From Phytoseiulus persimilis (lineage: Eukaryota > Arthropoda > Arachnida > Mesostigmata > Phytoseiidae): a DNA stretch of 64,000 bases. The notes under the pieces were generated by a model, which was given only the letters and a program-made list of their open reading frames with translations, was not told where the DNA came from and ran no database searches. Location: contig CM075103.1 of NCBI GenBank assembly GCA_037576195.1, forward strand, positions 25,752,723 to 25,816,722. Reading direction: 5' to 3'. A program made the translations under genes and the position numbers. Below are positions 1 to 13,034 of the stretch, piece after piece; within the stretch, counting starts at the first letter, position 1, and every line of letters begins with the position of its first letter.

Positions 1-3000
1 GCTGCTGGCCTTGGATGAAGCAGTTGGCAGGGCACGTTGCGTGTGTCGCAGAACTGGCTTCGTATCGCGTGCAGCGAACCACCTCGCCGGCTGCCCGCAG
101 AGCCCCCCGTTTCGCCTTGGTGCCCGCTCGAGCAAGAAGGCGCAGGACGCACCATTCCCCGCAATTCCAACGGTAACTGATACACGGCCTCCGTTATGCA
201 GATGTACTCCGCAGTGGTTCCCACCGGATTCTCGGTAACGTTTGGCAAATCAGAATCATCGTTCACGTGCGGTCTCCGCCGAGGGTTCGTTAACTCAATT
301 GAATCATGCAGGCTCCGTGCTCCATATTTCCACATCAGACCCCTGTGCACGTGAAAGATCCTAATGTTGATTTAGGAGGTTGACGCGTATTCTCCGAAGT
401 ATCAGTGATGCCGTTTCCTTGGGCTGATGTACATGATTGAAGGAGGCTTCCGAGACCTCCAGATGCTCATCGGAACGGAGTCGAAGACCGTAACTTGGAA
501 TGTTGTCTGAGGGAAGCCCGCGAGATGGCCGAGATGTCCTGGCGGTCTGCGAGCCACGTACAATACAAAACCAGAGTTGAGTTGAGTCACATGGCTCCCG
601 AGCGGGGGGAACGATGATAATAACAACAGAACAAGAGAATTCTCACGGCTGGCTGGAAGTTGGCGATGACGCTTCGCCGGCTCTTCATTCAGGATTCATT
701 CCATTCTGTGCGGGGTAACGGAGGCAGACTTCTTGAGTGGGTTTCCGTGCCACAAAGTTGCATTGAGAGGGAGCCGCCCGTACCTGGAATCGAAAATTTC
801 GGGAATTCCGTCCACTGTAGAGTCCGAGTTGAGGGACATGAGTGCTTTGAAATCCACACGCGCCTAACATCAACTTTCATTCACTTTTACACTCGAGTAT
901 CACCGGTAAGTCAACTCCACTCGATACATATGCGGTCTCAAAGTTCATGCGACACATGTATACACAGCCCGCGAAAAGTTCGGACCCACCCTGTTTCCCA
1001 ACGAAGCAAATAGAACGATGTAGATCGTACATCAGAGGAGAAAAATCGGGGAATTCCAAGATTTATTCAAGTGAGCATTCATGAGGAATGATTAAAACGA
1101 AATCGGTGATGGTGATCTCTCGGGTTTCACTTGTGGTTCCCAATGTGAAACTCCACGTATGCTGAGAGTGTCATTCAACTTCTTCTTTGGCGATATTCCA
1201 GGGTGTACCCGAAATTTCCGCCCAGTGTTCATGATTATACACACCATGACGCCTACAAAATTGTTTTCCTTCCGCACATGCTGCATTGAGAGGATCGCCC
1301 TTTTTGTCCACTCTCTCCATTGCTACGAAGTCCGGCGGTAACGGAGACCGACCAGCGGCCGGTACCTAACTTCCGCACAACGGTTCGGAAGGGCTTCTGG
1401 CGAGGGGCATGAGCGAGAAATGGAAAAACAAAGCCACTTCGAAGATCGAAGCGATATTCGTTCCCCATTTAGCTGTTGCTCGACCCCGCCTGGGGACCTT
1501 CCGCTCCATGGTACGGAACAGTAACAGCTGTAAAATTTAAGCCCACCGTACAACTCGAGCGCAGCGGTTCCTCCGGCGGAGGAGGCAAGTAATAGATTTC
1601 CCCCTGAACCTAATTCTACTTCACTCATCTTGACTCCCCCCGTTCTTCAACTTCTTTTCATTCCGACACAAAAGTGCGCCCCAAGTTCGCTCGAAGTCCG
1701 AAGGAAGTAAGAATTCCTTGGTTTCACACCATTGAGCGAGTGACGACATCGACCACGACGGCGAAAGCATCAACACTTGTATCCGAAGCTGTACCCACAC
1801 GAGGCAACAACCTGAAAACGTTCGTTTGAAGTATTCGGCGAGGATCGGGCGAAAACTGAGCGAGAAAGAACTCAACAAGGCTCGGACTCGCCCGGCATTT
1901 CATGATGAGCGATGGGATAAGGAGCTGGCTGTCGTCGTCTTCCTTGAACGGCTTCGATAATTATTGTGCCCTCATCCGCTCGCCGCGATTTCCCCTTATC
2001 TGTGGCGTATGCGCATCATGGTGTTGCATGGCCTGAAAGGAGTGTTCTGAGACAGTGCCTCCCAATCGGTGCGGCGCGCCCCCTAAGGTCGCGAAGCTTT
2101 TCCGCGGGGGGCACGACGCTTGAAGTTGAAGCTCCTGAATGCTCACGAGGAGAAGCGAGGTCCAAAAACGCCAGAGGTCTCCTGCAGTCGTCTCGATGAT
2201 TGGGGAATGTCCCGGCAGATGCGAAATGCGCTCCAACTGCTATCTTGCATGGATGAGCCACTATCGTTGGAGTCCTTCCGTTATCTCAACGAGCGGCTGC
2301 AGCAGCTCGTTTCTTAGGAATGCTAATCGCCTTGAAAGGTGGCCGCGTGAACTAGATCCTCCCTCCTGACAGGTTTTAGTTGCAGCACATTCGCATTCGC
2401 TCTGTTGGTGGTTGATGTCCAGGAGTGATCAACCGAATGCCCAGCTTTCTCTTCTGGTACTCGGCATCACGGAATTATCAAGCACGCACGTCTTCCCACT
2501 TCTCTTCCGCACATCGATTTTACACTTTTTTTTCACACTCAACTTCAACAGGTTCGCGAATGGTCGATTCCCAGAATGAATTTAATTCGTCTTCTATTCC
2601 TCTTCAACATTATATGTTGAATTGAAACCTGCTAGTTTTCTGGAAGTCTTCCTTTGTACCGAAAGGTTCCCCAAAGCGGCCTCCTCAGGGAGCCACGGGC
2701 GATATAGCCGTTTCGCTGAGGGAGCAAACTCAGGGGGGGGGGGGGAGGGGTTCCCTGAGTTCCCAGAGTTCGCGCGGGTCCACTAGCTGACGGGGCGTAT
2801 GGAGACGGGTGGAATAAGAGTCGAGCCAATCTCAAAAAGCGCCGCTCCGTTGAGATTGACGATTTGCGAGCCCGTTGGAAGTTGAAGGTCGAGAAAATGA
2901 CGGGAGCCTAGTTCCAAATCCTCTCGAATCCCCAATCCTCAACCAAAATCTGTTCCCGAAACAGGAAAAAGTGCATCTCTCGAGGAGCTATCGAACAGGG

Positions 3001-3028
3001 GAAACGGACTCGAAAAATATTCACTTAC

Positions 3029-3159
3029 GGCCGACTTATGACCAAAAGTGAGGACTATGATCATCGCTAAGCTCTCAGCGATGACCCCATACATTAAGAA
3101 ATCAATGTTGAGCAGTCTTGGCAACGCGCGTAGTGACATAAACGTGAGGCCCGCGAGAT
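3029..3159 (-). CDS. Candidate internal exon with a hydrophobic segment
   Basis: On the minus strand a 131 bp open segment is bounded by a good acceptor (TTTCACAG) and a good donor (GTAAGTG). It takes two bases to finish an incoming codon and ends in phase 0. The encoded stretch includes RALPRLLNIDFLMYGVIAES followed by LAMIIVLTFGH, which could span a membrane once. No family is recognised and I could not find the exons on either side. It could be one exon of a multi-pass receptor or transporter, or a chance match to splice consensus. Confidence 0.25.
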
Positions 3160-6100
3160 CTGTGAAATCACGGTGTCGAATCGGGATGATTTATCGATGA
3201 TCCCTTGCTCGATACTACTCCCGGCTTATGGAGAATGGAAAAAAACGCTCAGATCTCCCGAGCTCTTGGAGGGAGGATTGTGTTGCTCTGAGCGTAAAAA
3301 AAAAGAAACGTATATTGGAGTCGCAGACAAAGCTTCAATCCAGGATAGTTCCGATGACGGCGACACACCAGGAACAGTTGTCCCACTGAAATCACTGATT
3401 CAGTTGACGAGCCGGATTTGATTACAGTGAAATGATGATCTGGAATGTTCCTGTTGTGTGAGAGCTTGCGGGATTGATTTTCACACACACACAGTTATAA
3501 ACTAACACCTGAATCCCGGATCCAGTTCGAGAATCAGTTCTTTTCTCTTTAATCCTTCGGAGGGAGCGCGATGTGAACTCAACTTCTGTGGGGGTCCAAG
3601 GGAGGCGAAAAGTCGAGAACCAATGTTATGAGATATTCAACCTAAGGGAAGGCCGGATAGAGACCGAGGTCTGCATCGATCCCGTCAGTCGAATCCCTCC
3701 GGAATCTCAGCCAACCCGCAGAAGAAAGTCCACTTCCACTGCTACTTTACGATGAAAGCTGCGATCCACATACAGAGTTGCGTTCCGCTGCATGATTTCG
3801 CAACAAATGAAAGAAGTGAGATTTGTGCTTCATGTGGTCTTTCTTCGTGGATCCTCCGCTCATGTATTTTTTCCGAAGTCCACTCATTCGCTTAGGGACT
3901 ATCCGAGGTTGGCTTCCCATGCAGGAATCAGCCTTCGTGCCGCAGCTCGATCGTGAATGTGGTGGGATGGCTTATCGGATCTGATTTCGTGAATCACAAG
4001 AATCGACTTCCCAACCCAGGCGCAGACACCCCTAGACCCCACGCTTTGACGTTATTGTTGCCTCGAAAAGAGGACCTATCGCGAGCTGTCTCCGAGGAGG
4101 TTGGGAGAACAGATCCGCTCCTCTCAGTCGAGTCCATGATTGCTGAAGCGATTCGAGAGCCACAGCTCTTCCGAACGAACGTTCCCAGGATGCGGAACAC
4201 GGCATGGCGTGAACGTTCCAAACCATTGATTTGAATCTTGCCCTTGGAACTCATAATGCGTACACGAGTGGAACGACGCGGGAGTGTCAAAAATCGCGAA
4301 GTTTTGTTTCTTCTTCCTGCGTCCTGACTTCGAATTAGATCACCGACCAACGGAGCTCACGTTCTCAGCAAAACCACGAAAATTCGCCCGAAAAGCAAAT
4401 CATATGGACGGCGGTTCATTCGTTTGGTTCGCCGAGGTATGGTTATTGCAATCCATAAGAATCAATGATGGGAATGGAACATGGAATGCAAAACACTCAT
4501 CGTGGCTCGTGAAAGTGGTTGAGAACTGCTACTACTGGGAAAAAACTGGGGTCTCGGGAGCCCTCTTCGGAGGGTCTTTCGAGGAACTTCCGTTCTTGCG
4601 TTCGAGGATAACCGAATAGGACTCGCCTCGGATCTGACGCTGAGAGATACGCTCAGAAGGCTCTGAATAATCTGCGAATTGTGGCGAGAAAAACGTCATT
4701 GATGCGACATCTATGGCGGAACCCGAACAGTGTACCACAGAGCTGGGCAACATCACCACGCCTGCTGAGTTTGAATCAAACGAGTTTTAAATTCGCTCAG
4801 AATTTCTCGATGCGCCATGCACTGCCTACCAGACTCTTCTGGCGGACCGACCCCATCCTCACGAGGGCCGCGTTGGGACCGGGAGCCGAGGAGCGACGCT
4901 GGGGACAGTGCTCTCGGGGTGGGTCGTGGCTCTCTCGTCTTTTTCTTGAAAGCGCCGTTCCGGTCCAGCCGTTTCCTCTTTTTCAAACTGATGGCTGATT
5001 TTCCCATGTTTTTTGCTGCGTCAAACCGAGATGACATGAGAAGGAATCCCGACTCGGCGAGGTCGGTCTCAGTTCTCGTACTGAAATCCAGTCGAAAGCA
5101 TGTATGTATTTCATCGGCTCCATCGAGATCCAGCATCAACTCAGCAAGTGCGTAAACGCATTTCTCCCACACCTCACAAAAAAAAAGCATCAACTCAGCG
5201 GAGTACTCACACAGAGTTCCGTGCCCGGATATACTGCGGTCGTCGCCGAGCTCAATCCTGCACGTTATCATCGAGCTGCGCTCCAAGGTACATCCAACCA
5301 GCTAGTGGTTAGTCCTGCGATCCAATTTAATATCGGATAGGCAGTGAAGCGGCCGAACCGCTGTTCCTTTTCCTGGTCATAAGCGGCTGTCGTCGCTGTA
5401 CTGGTCGAGAAAACCACCAAAGCTTAATTATAGGTAGAGGGTGAGACGTCGCTGACGAAGCACTTCCACTACTTTGCCAGATGCAATTCAACTCTTCTCA
5501 ACGGCCACGAAATAACTAAGAGCACCTTTGCGCGACGTTTTCAGCGAACGGTGACCAAAGAGGGCTCGACTCGGAGCGCCTCTCCAGACTCTTCTCATAC
5601 TGTTTGGAGCTGGACATTCAATATGTGGAGGGGCTCCAAGCAGATCCATCAGTCAGCCCGCCCGCCCGCCTGGAGAACACGAGCCATCCTCAACGGGTTC
5701 GGACTCTTGCCACAAAAAGTTCTCATTTCCGAATGAACTCGATATCTCACTTAATGAGCTAAAACCATAGCACATCAGCCTGGCAGCCAGATTCGCAGAC
5801 GACCGAAGACTCACGGACCGACCGCTCGCGGGTTCTGCAGATGTCCTAGCTTATCGGCTTTTAAATACAACATTCTAAATGTTAATGTCCAACCGACAGA
5901 GCGATTGACTCTCAACCTGCTCGAAGGTTCAAGCAGAAAGAAACTTTTTGGGGAAAATTACAATCCCAATAAAGACTGCTAATAACCCGGGCTGGTGACA
6001 CCCAGGATACGATAGAGTGTTTCCGACGGCCTTGTAGCCCTTGGCCGCCGTGGTACCCTCAATTGACCAAAGTCCCAAATGACCGCAATCAGCCATCCAT

Positions 6101-8380
6101 CTTGTTGTAGTTTCGTAGACCGCAACCTAATAATGGGTCAGCACATTGCACTCTCCGGTGGGAAGCGACTGCGTCTGACGCCAACAAACTCTCCCTGTAC
6201 GGAATCGTCGCAGGGAAACTCATTCCACCGCTGGAGTGGCATTTCCCGCGGATCATTCAGTCAATCAGGAATTTCTCGGTGTTTTCACGGATCCGAGCCG
6301 TGCGTGCCCATGCTTCCTTCCGGAATCAGTAATCGGAGCACGACTGGCAACGAGGAAATCATGAAACGATTCTTCCTCCATCCTCAAACCGAAACCGGTG
6401 ATGACTCCGGAGCAGGCTGGCGATGGACACCGCCATTTCAGTTCCGCTTGTTTCTCGCGAGACATAAGCTCATTCCTCCTGCGTCAGTTTACTTTCGGAT
6501 CAGCGCGCTCTGCGGGGTCGTGACTCCTTTTCCCGACAGAAGACGGGAGAATCGGGCGATGAAAATATTCGCTCTCTCATCACGAGATCCTCTCAAGAGC
6601 CGAATCCAGGCACCATGGAAGCCTCAAGAGTATCTACCGCTCGAACGGCTGATGAGCTGCAACCCGTAGATCAAGAGGTTTGACGCGCTCTTCCTCTCTT
6701 GGTTCATCGAGCCCCACGAGTTGGGAATCTCTCTTGCTCCGCGCTTTCTCGAGTCATTTTTCGTGGGGGTCGAGCCACGCGCTCCCGGAGACGGACCAGC
6801 CGCTTGCAACGAAATCTGGCGTTTTTCGGAGCTTTGTGTCAGAGCGGAATAAGAAATTGTTCCAGTTATTGTAGAAGGAAAAGAACAGCCACAATAGTAT
6901 GGACACATCCAGAAAAGCAGCGTCGGCGGGCGTGGCCATCATGCTGCGCAAGAGCGAACGTGGCAGTGCGAGTGAATTGGAAACTACCGGCCTCGCAAAT
7001 CACTGCACGACACCTAATTTATCTAAGTGATGATCGTGCATCCAATAGATCACAAGGTTCCGGCTTTCGGTCGGGGCGGAGAGCAGGAGAGTAAATAAGG
7101 GGAACAGTCACGAATGAAGCTGGTCCATCACGGGGTAACAATTCAGATACTGCCCAGAGAACCCACGCTCGGCTTCTGCTCCGGACGGAGCAGCGATAGG
7201 CATGGATGTGAAAATGTTTTCCGAATCTCGTTGATATTGGGCGACCCGGAGTCGTTGGTGCCCGAGGCCGAGAGGTCGGAACATATTTTTAGATGCGTCC
7301 TCCTCAGGTCCACTTTGCTTTGATGCGATCTGACAGTCAGATATAAAAATTCGCTCCACACGCGAATAGTCGCAGCATGTTATCGTTCCCGTCATCAGAG
7401 TCCGAAAAGAGCAATCACTTATGAGCGCGATTTTCTCCACTGCGTGGTCGGGGGGATCTAGCTGCACGTTACTACAGGTATCCATCATGATGATGACGAA
7501 GCATGAGCGAACTATTCCATTTCACGACTCAGTCTCGCTCCTAATGAGCTCTGAAGCCGGCGTTCCTCTATCTCAGCAAAATCTTCCGCTCAACTGCCGC
7601 TGGGCGGGCTCTTCGTGAAAAAGTGAATGATTCGTCTGTTTGGCGGTGAAAAACATTCTCAGGAGGTATCTTGAGAACTGGTAACGCAGACATCGATCCT
7701 TAACCTGAAGTCATTGCCACGGCGCTGAGATCAACCATTCAAGCTGCGGAACTTGAAGCGATGTTTTCTACGTCTCCCCATACCGCAGCATTCTGTCATG
7801 CCTTCCATGCCTGTGTGGGGTCTACGTTTTGATATGTTGGGACACAGCGACTGCTCTGATTGACCGGGTCGCACTTTCAAGTGCCAACCCTTAGCACTGT
7901 TGCCATTTCATTGGAACTGCTCATCCATTAGAGAGGACCGTTCGAGGATGGGTTTCCACGGTGGAAGATCATCCCCGTTTCATCTCCAATCTTTCGATTG
8001 GTACTCGACAGAGATTGATGATCTCGTCGGGCTCTGCGTGTCGCTAATACTTTCCACGACCCGGAGTTTTCTTCCGTATGGTTCTCTTGAGCAGGATGAG
8101 TAGCGACGTCTGCAGGAGGGAGCCTCTTCCGCGGCCATCTTGATAAGTCTTTTGAGATTTCCTCGGTAATGAAACAGAAACTTCTCATCACCGTAACTTC
8201 GTTACTCCTCAGAAATCGTTCCAAATATGCAGATTCCGCGTTGTTGACACTGATAAATTCCAACGACCTGTTACGTGTCATCATGCGCAGGATTCTCTCA
8301 AATGGCAAGGAGCTGTTCGTTTTTCACGATATTCTCGCTCATCACTTCTTGCACAACTATAAGCTCCATCCGTTTTAGGG

Positions 8381-8815
8381 TTGGTGGAATTTCTCCTGGT
8401 CGTGACCGCTTTGGCAACGCAGGGGAGTGAAGAACATGAGGAGTTGAGCCACCATCAAGACGCCTGTCAGGTCAGGATAGAAAAACTCAGGAGAGATATG
8501 CTGGAAAGGCTCAGGGAACTCGACACCACGTGCCGAATGCAAGTTTCGCGGACCGAAGCTAGTCTTCGTACCGATTTGAAATCCTTGAATGACTCAATAG
8601 CTCATTTGATAAGTCCAAGCGAGAGCACAGAATCGGCCGCATCCGCGGTGAAGGTGCAGATGGACGACAAACTCAATTTCTCAATGGTATACGAAAAGAA
8701 AGGAAAGCACGGACCTTTCGCAGACTTCGATACTGTGATTGCCGCGATATTGGTCTTCGGCTTCAGATTCGGCCACGCACTGCTCAATTGGGTGTGGCAT
8801 GAGCCACGGGAGTGA
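8381..8815 (+). CDS. Hypothetical coiled-coil protein with C-terminal hydrophobic segment (possible last exon)
   Basis: This open frame of about 144 codons has no ATG at its 5' edge. It is preceded by a plausible acceptor (CCGTTTTAG, ending at 8,378), so it may be a terminal exon whose start lies upstream. It begins hydrophobic (VEFLLVVTALATQG). A charged, helix-favouring stretch rich in Glu, Arg and Leu follows (about residues 20-85) and looks like a coiled coil. It ends with a hydrophobic segment (DTVIAAILVFGFRFG) and a short tail before TGA. Amino-acid composition looks more protein-like than the surrounding ORFs. No family is recognised. A type II or tail-anchored membrane protein is possible. 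Confidence 0.35.
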   Translation: MVEFLLVVTALATQGSEEHEELSHHQDACQVRIEKLRRDMLERLRELDTTCRMQVSRTEASLRTDLKSLNDSIAHLISPSESTESAASAVKVQMDDKLNFSMVYEKKGKHGPFADFDTVIAAILVFGFRFGHALLNWVWHEPRE

Positions 8816-10375
8816 AACTACGAGACGTCCTAAGAGACGAGAATGGAAAAGAGGCTCCTGAACGACTTGATAGCCTAGTCACTACCGCCGGAACCCTACG
8901 TTCCCGTGCAAGTATAAAAGTTCACGCTCTGAATATAGTGAGAGGAAACTGGTTGAAGTCGATCGAAGTGAAGCATTCCGAAGTGGGATGCGGAAGTTAT
9001 CGGCTGCGGACATTCCGCTGCAAGCAGTGATTCGACGTAGAATTGATTATCAAGACTCATTCGAATCGATGCTGCTCGTTTATGGTGCGTCGTCGAATCT
9101 TGAAATCAGCGAAATTCGAAAAATTCCGGGAAGATCGTAGATTGCGTAGTCTCATGGCCTCATTGGGGAAACTCTTCTATTTAAAACCGAATCGCTCGAA
9201 TGCTCCCGTCACGACGAGGAGACGCCCGGTCTAGAAGTCCAACATAAGACTTATCGTCATAAATGCCTCAGCATGGCTCTGAGGCTTTCAACGTGGGAAC
9301 TCGTTCCGAATCGATCTGCTGGAAGCAATTATCTCCTTCCTGCCGTCACACGTCCACGGGAACACGGCATTCTTCCACCAAGAGAGTGGCGCACGCGAGT
9401 TATATGTGTCAGCACGGGTTCGCGTCGAAGCTTCGGTTCAAGCCAGGTACGCTCCGGAAGGCTGCCGGGAGATATAGAATTGAAGGTCGGTTCTTAAGAC
9501 TCATATCCCATGAATGTGAATCCGACTCTCCCTGACCTGCGTCAAAGCATCGCCAGTCTCCCGGAAGTGCTACCAGTGTCATGGCGGTTACGGATTCTTC
9601 ATGACGGCTTCTTGAATGCGTTCAGCTGTCTTGACGCCCGGCCTGTGGAGTGAGACCTCGGAATGCGGGCTCTCTGCGATCAAGAATTTCGGTGGAACGA
9701 AACTCGATGTCGGAGAATAATCGCGATGACATCACAAGCACCGGGGACCATTCCACCTCCCGACGCGGATAGCCTTGGGGAGCTTGTGCCGCAGTAGTCG
9801 ATTCATTGGTCTTGGCTGACAGTAGACATTATTTCGGTCCCTGGTCTGTCGCCGGCGCGTCTCGAGCACAGTACATTTCTGCTACTGAGGGAAGACATGA
9901 AATATTCACCTCAAGACTCAATGGTGCTGCTTTCTACCAACCGCTTCCGATATAAATCCCAAAAATCAGAGCCCTCGTGGATATCTCTCTCGTTGTCCGG
10001 CTAATGCGGTCTTCCGTGATGATCATGGGGAACTATGTCCACGCTATATCAGCCATGTCCCGACTAGATCCCGGCAGATACTCTGTCCTGATCGGGACGA
10101 AAACTTAAAAAATAACCCCGAACAATTCTCGACCAACCATCTCGGCAAGGGTATCCTCTGTCACTGGCCCAAATCTCCTTCTATAAAACGGAACCAAGGA
10201 GAAGAACTCGATGAACCAGATGTGGGTCAGGAGCGATGACATGCGAATAGTCTGAATAATCGATGAAAATTCAGAGCATGAGAAGCCTCAGAAGCGGAAG
10301 AGGATTCGTGGCGGATGCACGACCAATGTTGGTGGATTTTGGAGAAGTTTGAGGTTTCCGAATTACAATTGAAGG

Positions 10376-10582
10376 CTAGATTTGCGGTTCCTTGGCGTAT
10401 GCAAACGCGATCCCACCGTCGAAGATCACAAAAGAGCTCACAGCGTTGACCAAAATGTACATAGCGATTACATTGTCAGTACATACCATAGGGATTAAAC
10501 GCCCAAGGGAATGTAATGACTTATCAGATCCGGTTTGTGTAGCCACAGATAAACCTTCCAAACCAGGCGCGAGCTCACACAT
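10376..10582 (-). CDS. Hypothetical small ORF with a hydrophobic segment
   Basis: An ATG-initiated frame of 68 codons on the minus strand ends at TAG. Residues about 38-63 are hydrophobic (for example MYILVNAVSSFVIFDGGIAF) and could form one membrane helix. There is no recognised domain, and no support from flanking splice sites or neighbouring genes. It may be a small membrane peptide, part of a larger gene, or a chance frame. Confidence 0.2.
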   Translation of the reverse strand: MCELAPGLEGLSVATQTGSDKSLHSLGRLIPMVCTDNVIAMYILVNAVSSFVIFDGGIAFAYAKEPQI

Positions 10583-11418
10583 AATATTTCTCCCTGCTGC
10601 ATTCCAATGCTTCGAGCATTCGCTTTGTTGTGTTCACCGGAGTTATGGTTCAGCTCATTTCCTGGACCGAGGAGAGCAGCAAGAGTTTGGCATCGACCGA
10701 ATCCTGGCGAAATATCCGCGTTCATAGTTGGTTCCCGTTGCTCCGAATGAACTCCAACTCATTCCTGATGAGATGTATTCGATCGCTACCTCCTGAGCTT
10801 GAGCGGTCAGATATTTCGGCGCAAAACCCAGTGGTCTCGTGGGAATCTATGGGGTACCTGATAAAAAGTGTTAGAAACTCGAGCTCCTCAATGGTTCATT
10901 GACACTGATGCAGCTGATTGGTACAATTTGCGTGAGGATGAGACGAAGTGCATGAGCCAGGCGAATGCTTCTTTCGCAATGCACGCAGGATACTCGAGGG
11001 AATTTCCAAGAGACGATTCCCTCTTCCGTATACTATGAGTTGAAGAACACCTATCGAATCATGAATCAAGATCTTGCGTGAACTAGCGAATGTTAGTCTC
11101 TTCAATGTGCTACAGAAACCACGGTTTGATGTATTAACCACGAGAGTCAAATATCGGTGTCCCTGGAAAGAAACTCGGAAACGCCCGATTCGGTTCAGGC
11201 CCTAAGTATTGGAACCCACGACATATCTCGGATTGGCCCGCCTCTTCCGAGAGCCCCGTCGAATCGATCTCAAGCACATCGTTCCGCGCGTTAATATTTC
11301 GCGGAACTATCCACTTGGATTTGTTTACAGTGTCGTTCATCGCCGACGCCGGGCGTAAAAAGTTAAGTGTTCGAGTTCAACAACCGCGAGTTGTTCTGTG
11401 TCTCTCATTCTACCCATC

Positions 11419-12672
11419 ATGACTGATGTTCAGAAACACTCGGTCCACACTCTGGTGTTCCGATCCCTGAAACGCAGTCACGATATGTTCCTCTGCGACG
11501 AAGGAGCCCTGCCTCCAATCGATGAGAAAGCTCACAAGCTTCGGATGGCGGTCAAAGCTAGAGATGATTACGGACCTGTAATGCATCTCGTTAACGAGAA
11601 CCAGCGAAGACAGCCTACTCCGAAAACGGACGTTGCGAACAAGGAAAGCGGTTCCCAGGCTGTCGTGTTGGCTTCGAGCAACAACCAGGTTCAGACTCGC
11701 CCTCAGTTGAAGAAACCGTCAGCTCCAAAACCTCAGTACCACCCTCCATGGAAACTGTACCGAGTCATTTCTGGCCACAACGGCTGGGTTCGCTGTGTTG
11801 CGTTCGATCCCTCAAACGAATGGTTCTGCACCGGCTCCAACGATCGCATCATAAAGATTTGGGACTTGGCCACCGCGAAACTCAAGTTGTCGCTCACCGG
11901 ACACATCGCTGGAGTTCGCGGCTTAGCCGTTAGTCAGCACCACCCTTATTTGTTTAGTTGTGGCGAAGATAAGCAAGTGAAATGCTGGGATCTCGAACAG
12001 AACAAGGTGATCCGGCACTATCACGGTCATCTCTCTGGAGTCTACACGATCGGCTTGCACCCGACCATCGATAACGTTATCGTCACCGGAGGACGAGACT
12101 CCACAGCGCGGGTGTGGGACATGCGCTCGAAGTCCTGCATCCACACTTTGACCGGGCACACGAACACTGTCGCAAGTGTCCTGGTTCAGGCGACGGAGCC
12201 TCAGATCATCACGGGGAGCCACGACTCCACGATTCGACTCTGGGACATCGTGGCGGGGAAAACTCGGGTGACGTTGACCCACCACAAGAAATCGGTCAGA
12301 GCCCTAGCCCTGCACCCGAAACTCAACATGTTCGCTTCGGGTGCCCCAGACAACATAAAGCTGTGGATGTGCCCCGATGGGAAGTTCATCCAAAACCTCA
12401 CCGGGCACAACACCATTGTCAACTGCCTCGCTGTGAACGGGGACAACGTGTTGGTATCTGGCGGGGACAACGGTTCAATGCAGTTCTGGGATTGGAAATC
12501 CGGCTATAACTTCCAGAAACTCTCGACGCCCGTCCAACCAGGGTCGATCGACAGCGAAGCCGGAATCTTCCAGATGTGTTTCGATCTATCGGGAACTCGG
12601 CTGGTGTCGTGCGAAGCGGATAAGACGATAAAAATATTCAAAGAAGACCACTCTGCGACCAACGATAACTAG
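11419..12672 (+). CDS. PLRG1: Pleiotropic regulator 1 (PLRG1/Prp46), spliceosomal WD40 protein, intronless
   Basis: PLRG1 is a core subunit of the Prp19-associated complex and acts in the nucleus in spliceosome activation. This single uninterrupted frame encodes 417 residues. The start at 11,419 was chosen because the family's conserved N-terminus ([16 protein letters not shown]) follows directly. A short variable linker covers about residues 50-105. The motif [12 protein letters not shown] then opens a seven-bladed WD40 propeller to about residue 407, with repeated GH...WD units such as [14 protein letters not shown] and [11 protein letters not shown]. Vertebrate PLRG1 is about 514 residues. 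The difference is a much shorter linker and the absence of the usual basic C-terminal tail after the last blade; here the protein stops at about DHSATNDN. An AATAAA lies about 135 bp downstream. The assignment is very secure. Whether this is the only locus or a processed copy is open. Confidence 0.97.
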   Translation: MTDVQKHSVHTLVFRSLKRSHDMFLCDEGALPPIDEKAHKLRMAVKARDDYGPVMHLVNENQRRQPTPKTDVANKESGSQAVVLASSNNQVQTRPQLKKPSAPKPQYHPPWKLYRVISGHNGWVRCVAFDPSNEWFCTGSNDRIIKIWDLATAKLKLSLTGHIAGVRGLAVSQHHPYLFSCGEDKQVKCWDLEQNKVIRHYHGHLSGVYTIGLHPTIDNVIVTGGRDSTARVWDMRSKSCIHTLTGHTNTVASVLVQATEPQIITGSHDSTIRLWDIVAGKTRVTLTHHKKSVRALALHPKLNMFASGAPDNIKLWMCPDGKFIQNLTGHNTIVNCLAVNGDNVLVSGGDNGSMQFWDWKSGYNFQKLSTPVQPGSIDSEAGIFQMCFDLSGTRLVSCEADKTIKIFKEDHSATNDN

Positions 12673-12806
12673 TCCCACTCTACCTGTTTGAGCTCGAGCA
12701 TTTTCACATTTCCCGCCTTTGTATATTTGTATAAATTGTTAGGATACTCCCGATCGAGGGAAACATCCTCGATCGGAACAGCGCCTTCTCATTCTCTCTG
12801 CGGAGG

Positions 12807-12812
12807 AATAAA
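12807..12812 (+). terminator. Poly(A) signal of PLRG1
   Basis: A canonical AATAAA lies 135 bp after the PLRG1 stop codon on the same strand, giving a short 3' UTR. It is the nearest exact hexamer. Confidence 0.7.
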
Positions 12813-12950
12813 GTATTTCGGAAGCATCATAACTTTCAAGTTCCTTGAACCTCGTTCCAGTGAGCTCGTCGCACCTTCATCCAGATATTTCTTGGAGGTC
12901 ATCTCGTCTAACAGATATGACGCGTTTTTCTGCCAAAAGTCATGATCCCG

Positions 12951-12956
12951 TTTATT
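12951..12956 (-). terminator. Poly(A) signal of EDEM3
   Basis: On the minus strand this reads AATAAA. It lies about 310 bp past the stop of the 13-exon EDEM3 model and about 80 bp past the stop of the alternative last exon at 13,035. The PLRG1 signal on the other strand is only about 140 bp away, so the two transcripts converge closely. Confidence 0.6.
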
Positions 12957-13034
12957 CACCTTGAGAATTTTTCTTTTTTGATCGAGTTTCCGCCAACATC
13001 ACCGATGTTCTCGAATTTTCTCAGCAAGCACCCG

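Larger units (their letters stand above)
1..11418. other. Intergenic or unassigned stretch upstream of PLRG1
   Basis: I recognise no conserved protein here. Both strands carry many open frames of 60-200 codons, but they are rich in Ser, Arg and Pro, overlap on opposite strands and lack domain motifs, as expected by chance at about 50% GC. A run of 13 G lies at 2,733-2,745. Three weak candidates (3,029-3,159 minus, 8,381-8,815 plus, 10,376-10,582 minus) are listed separately. Lineage-specific multi-exon genes could still be hidden here, because their short exons cannot be told from chance without transcripts. Confidence 0.6.

Noticed and set aside
4753-5286. 177-codon minus-strand ORF
   Set aside because: There is no domain, the start is ambiguous, and a poly-T run and a Lys/Arg/Pro-rich half look like chance. 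Not supportable as a gene.
6079-6669. 196-codon plus-strand ORF starting with ATG
   Set aside because: It is rich in Ser, Arg and Pro with no hydrophobic core or motif, and another frame is open on the opposite strand. Treated as chance.
11748-12509. Open frames overlapping PLRG1 in other frames and on the minus strand
   Set aside because: They are shadows of the conserved WD40 coding frame.
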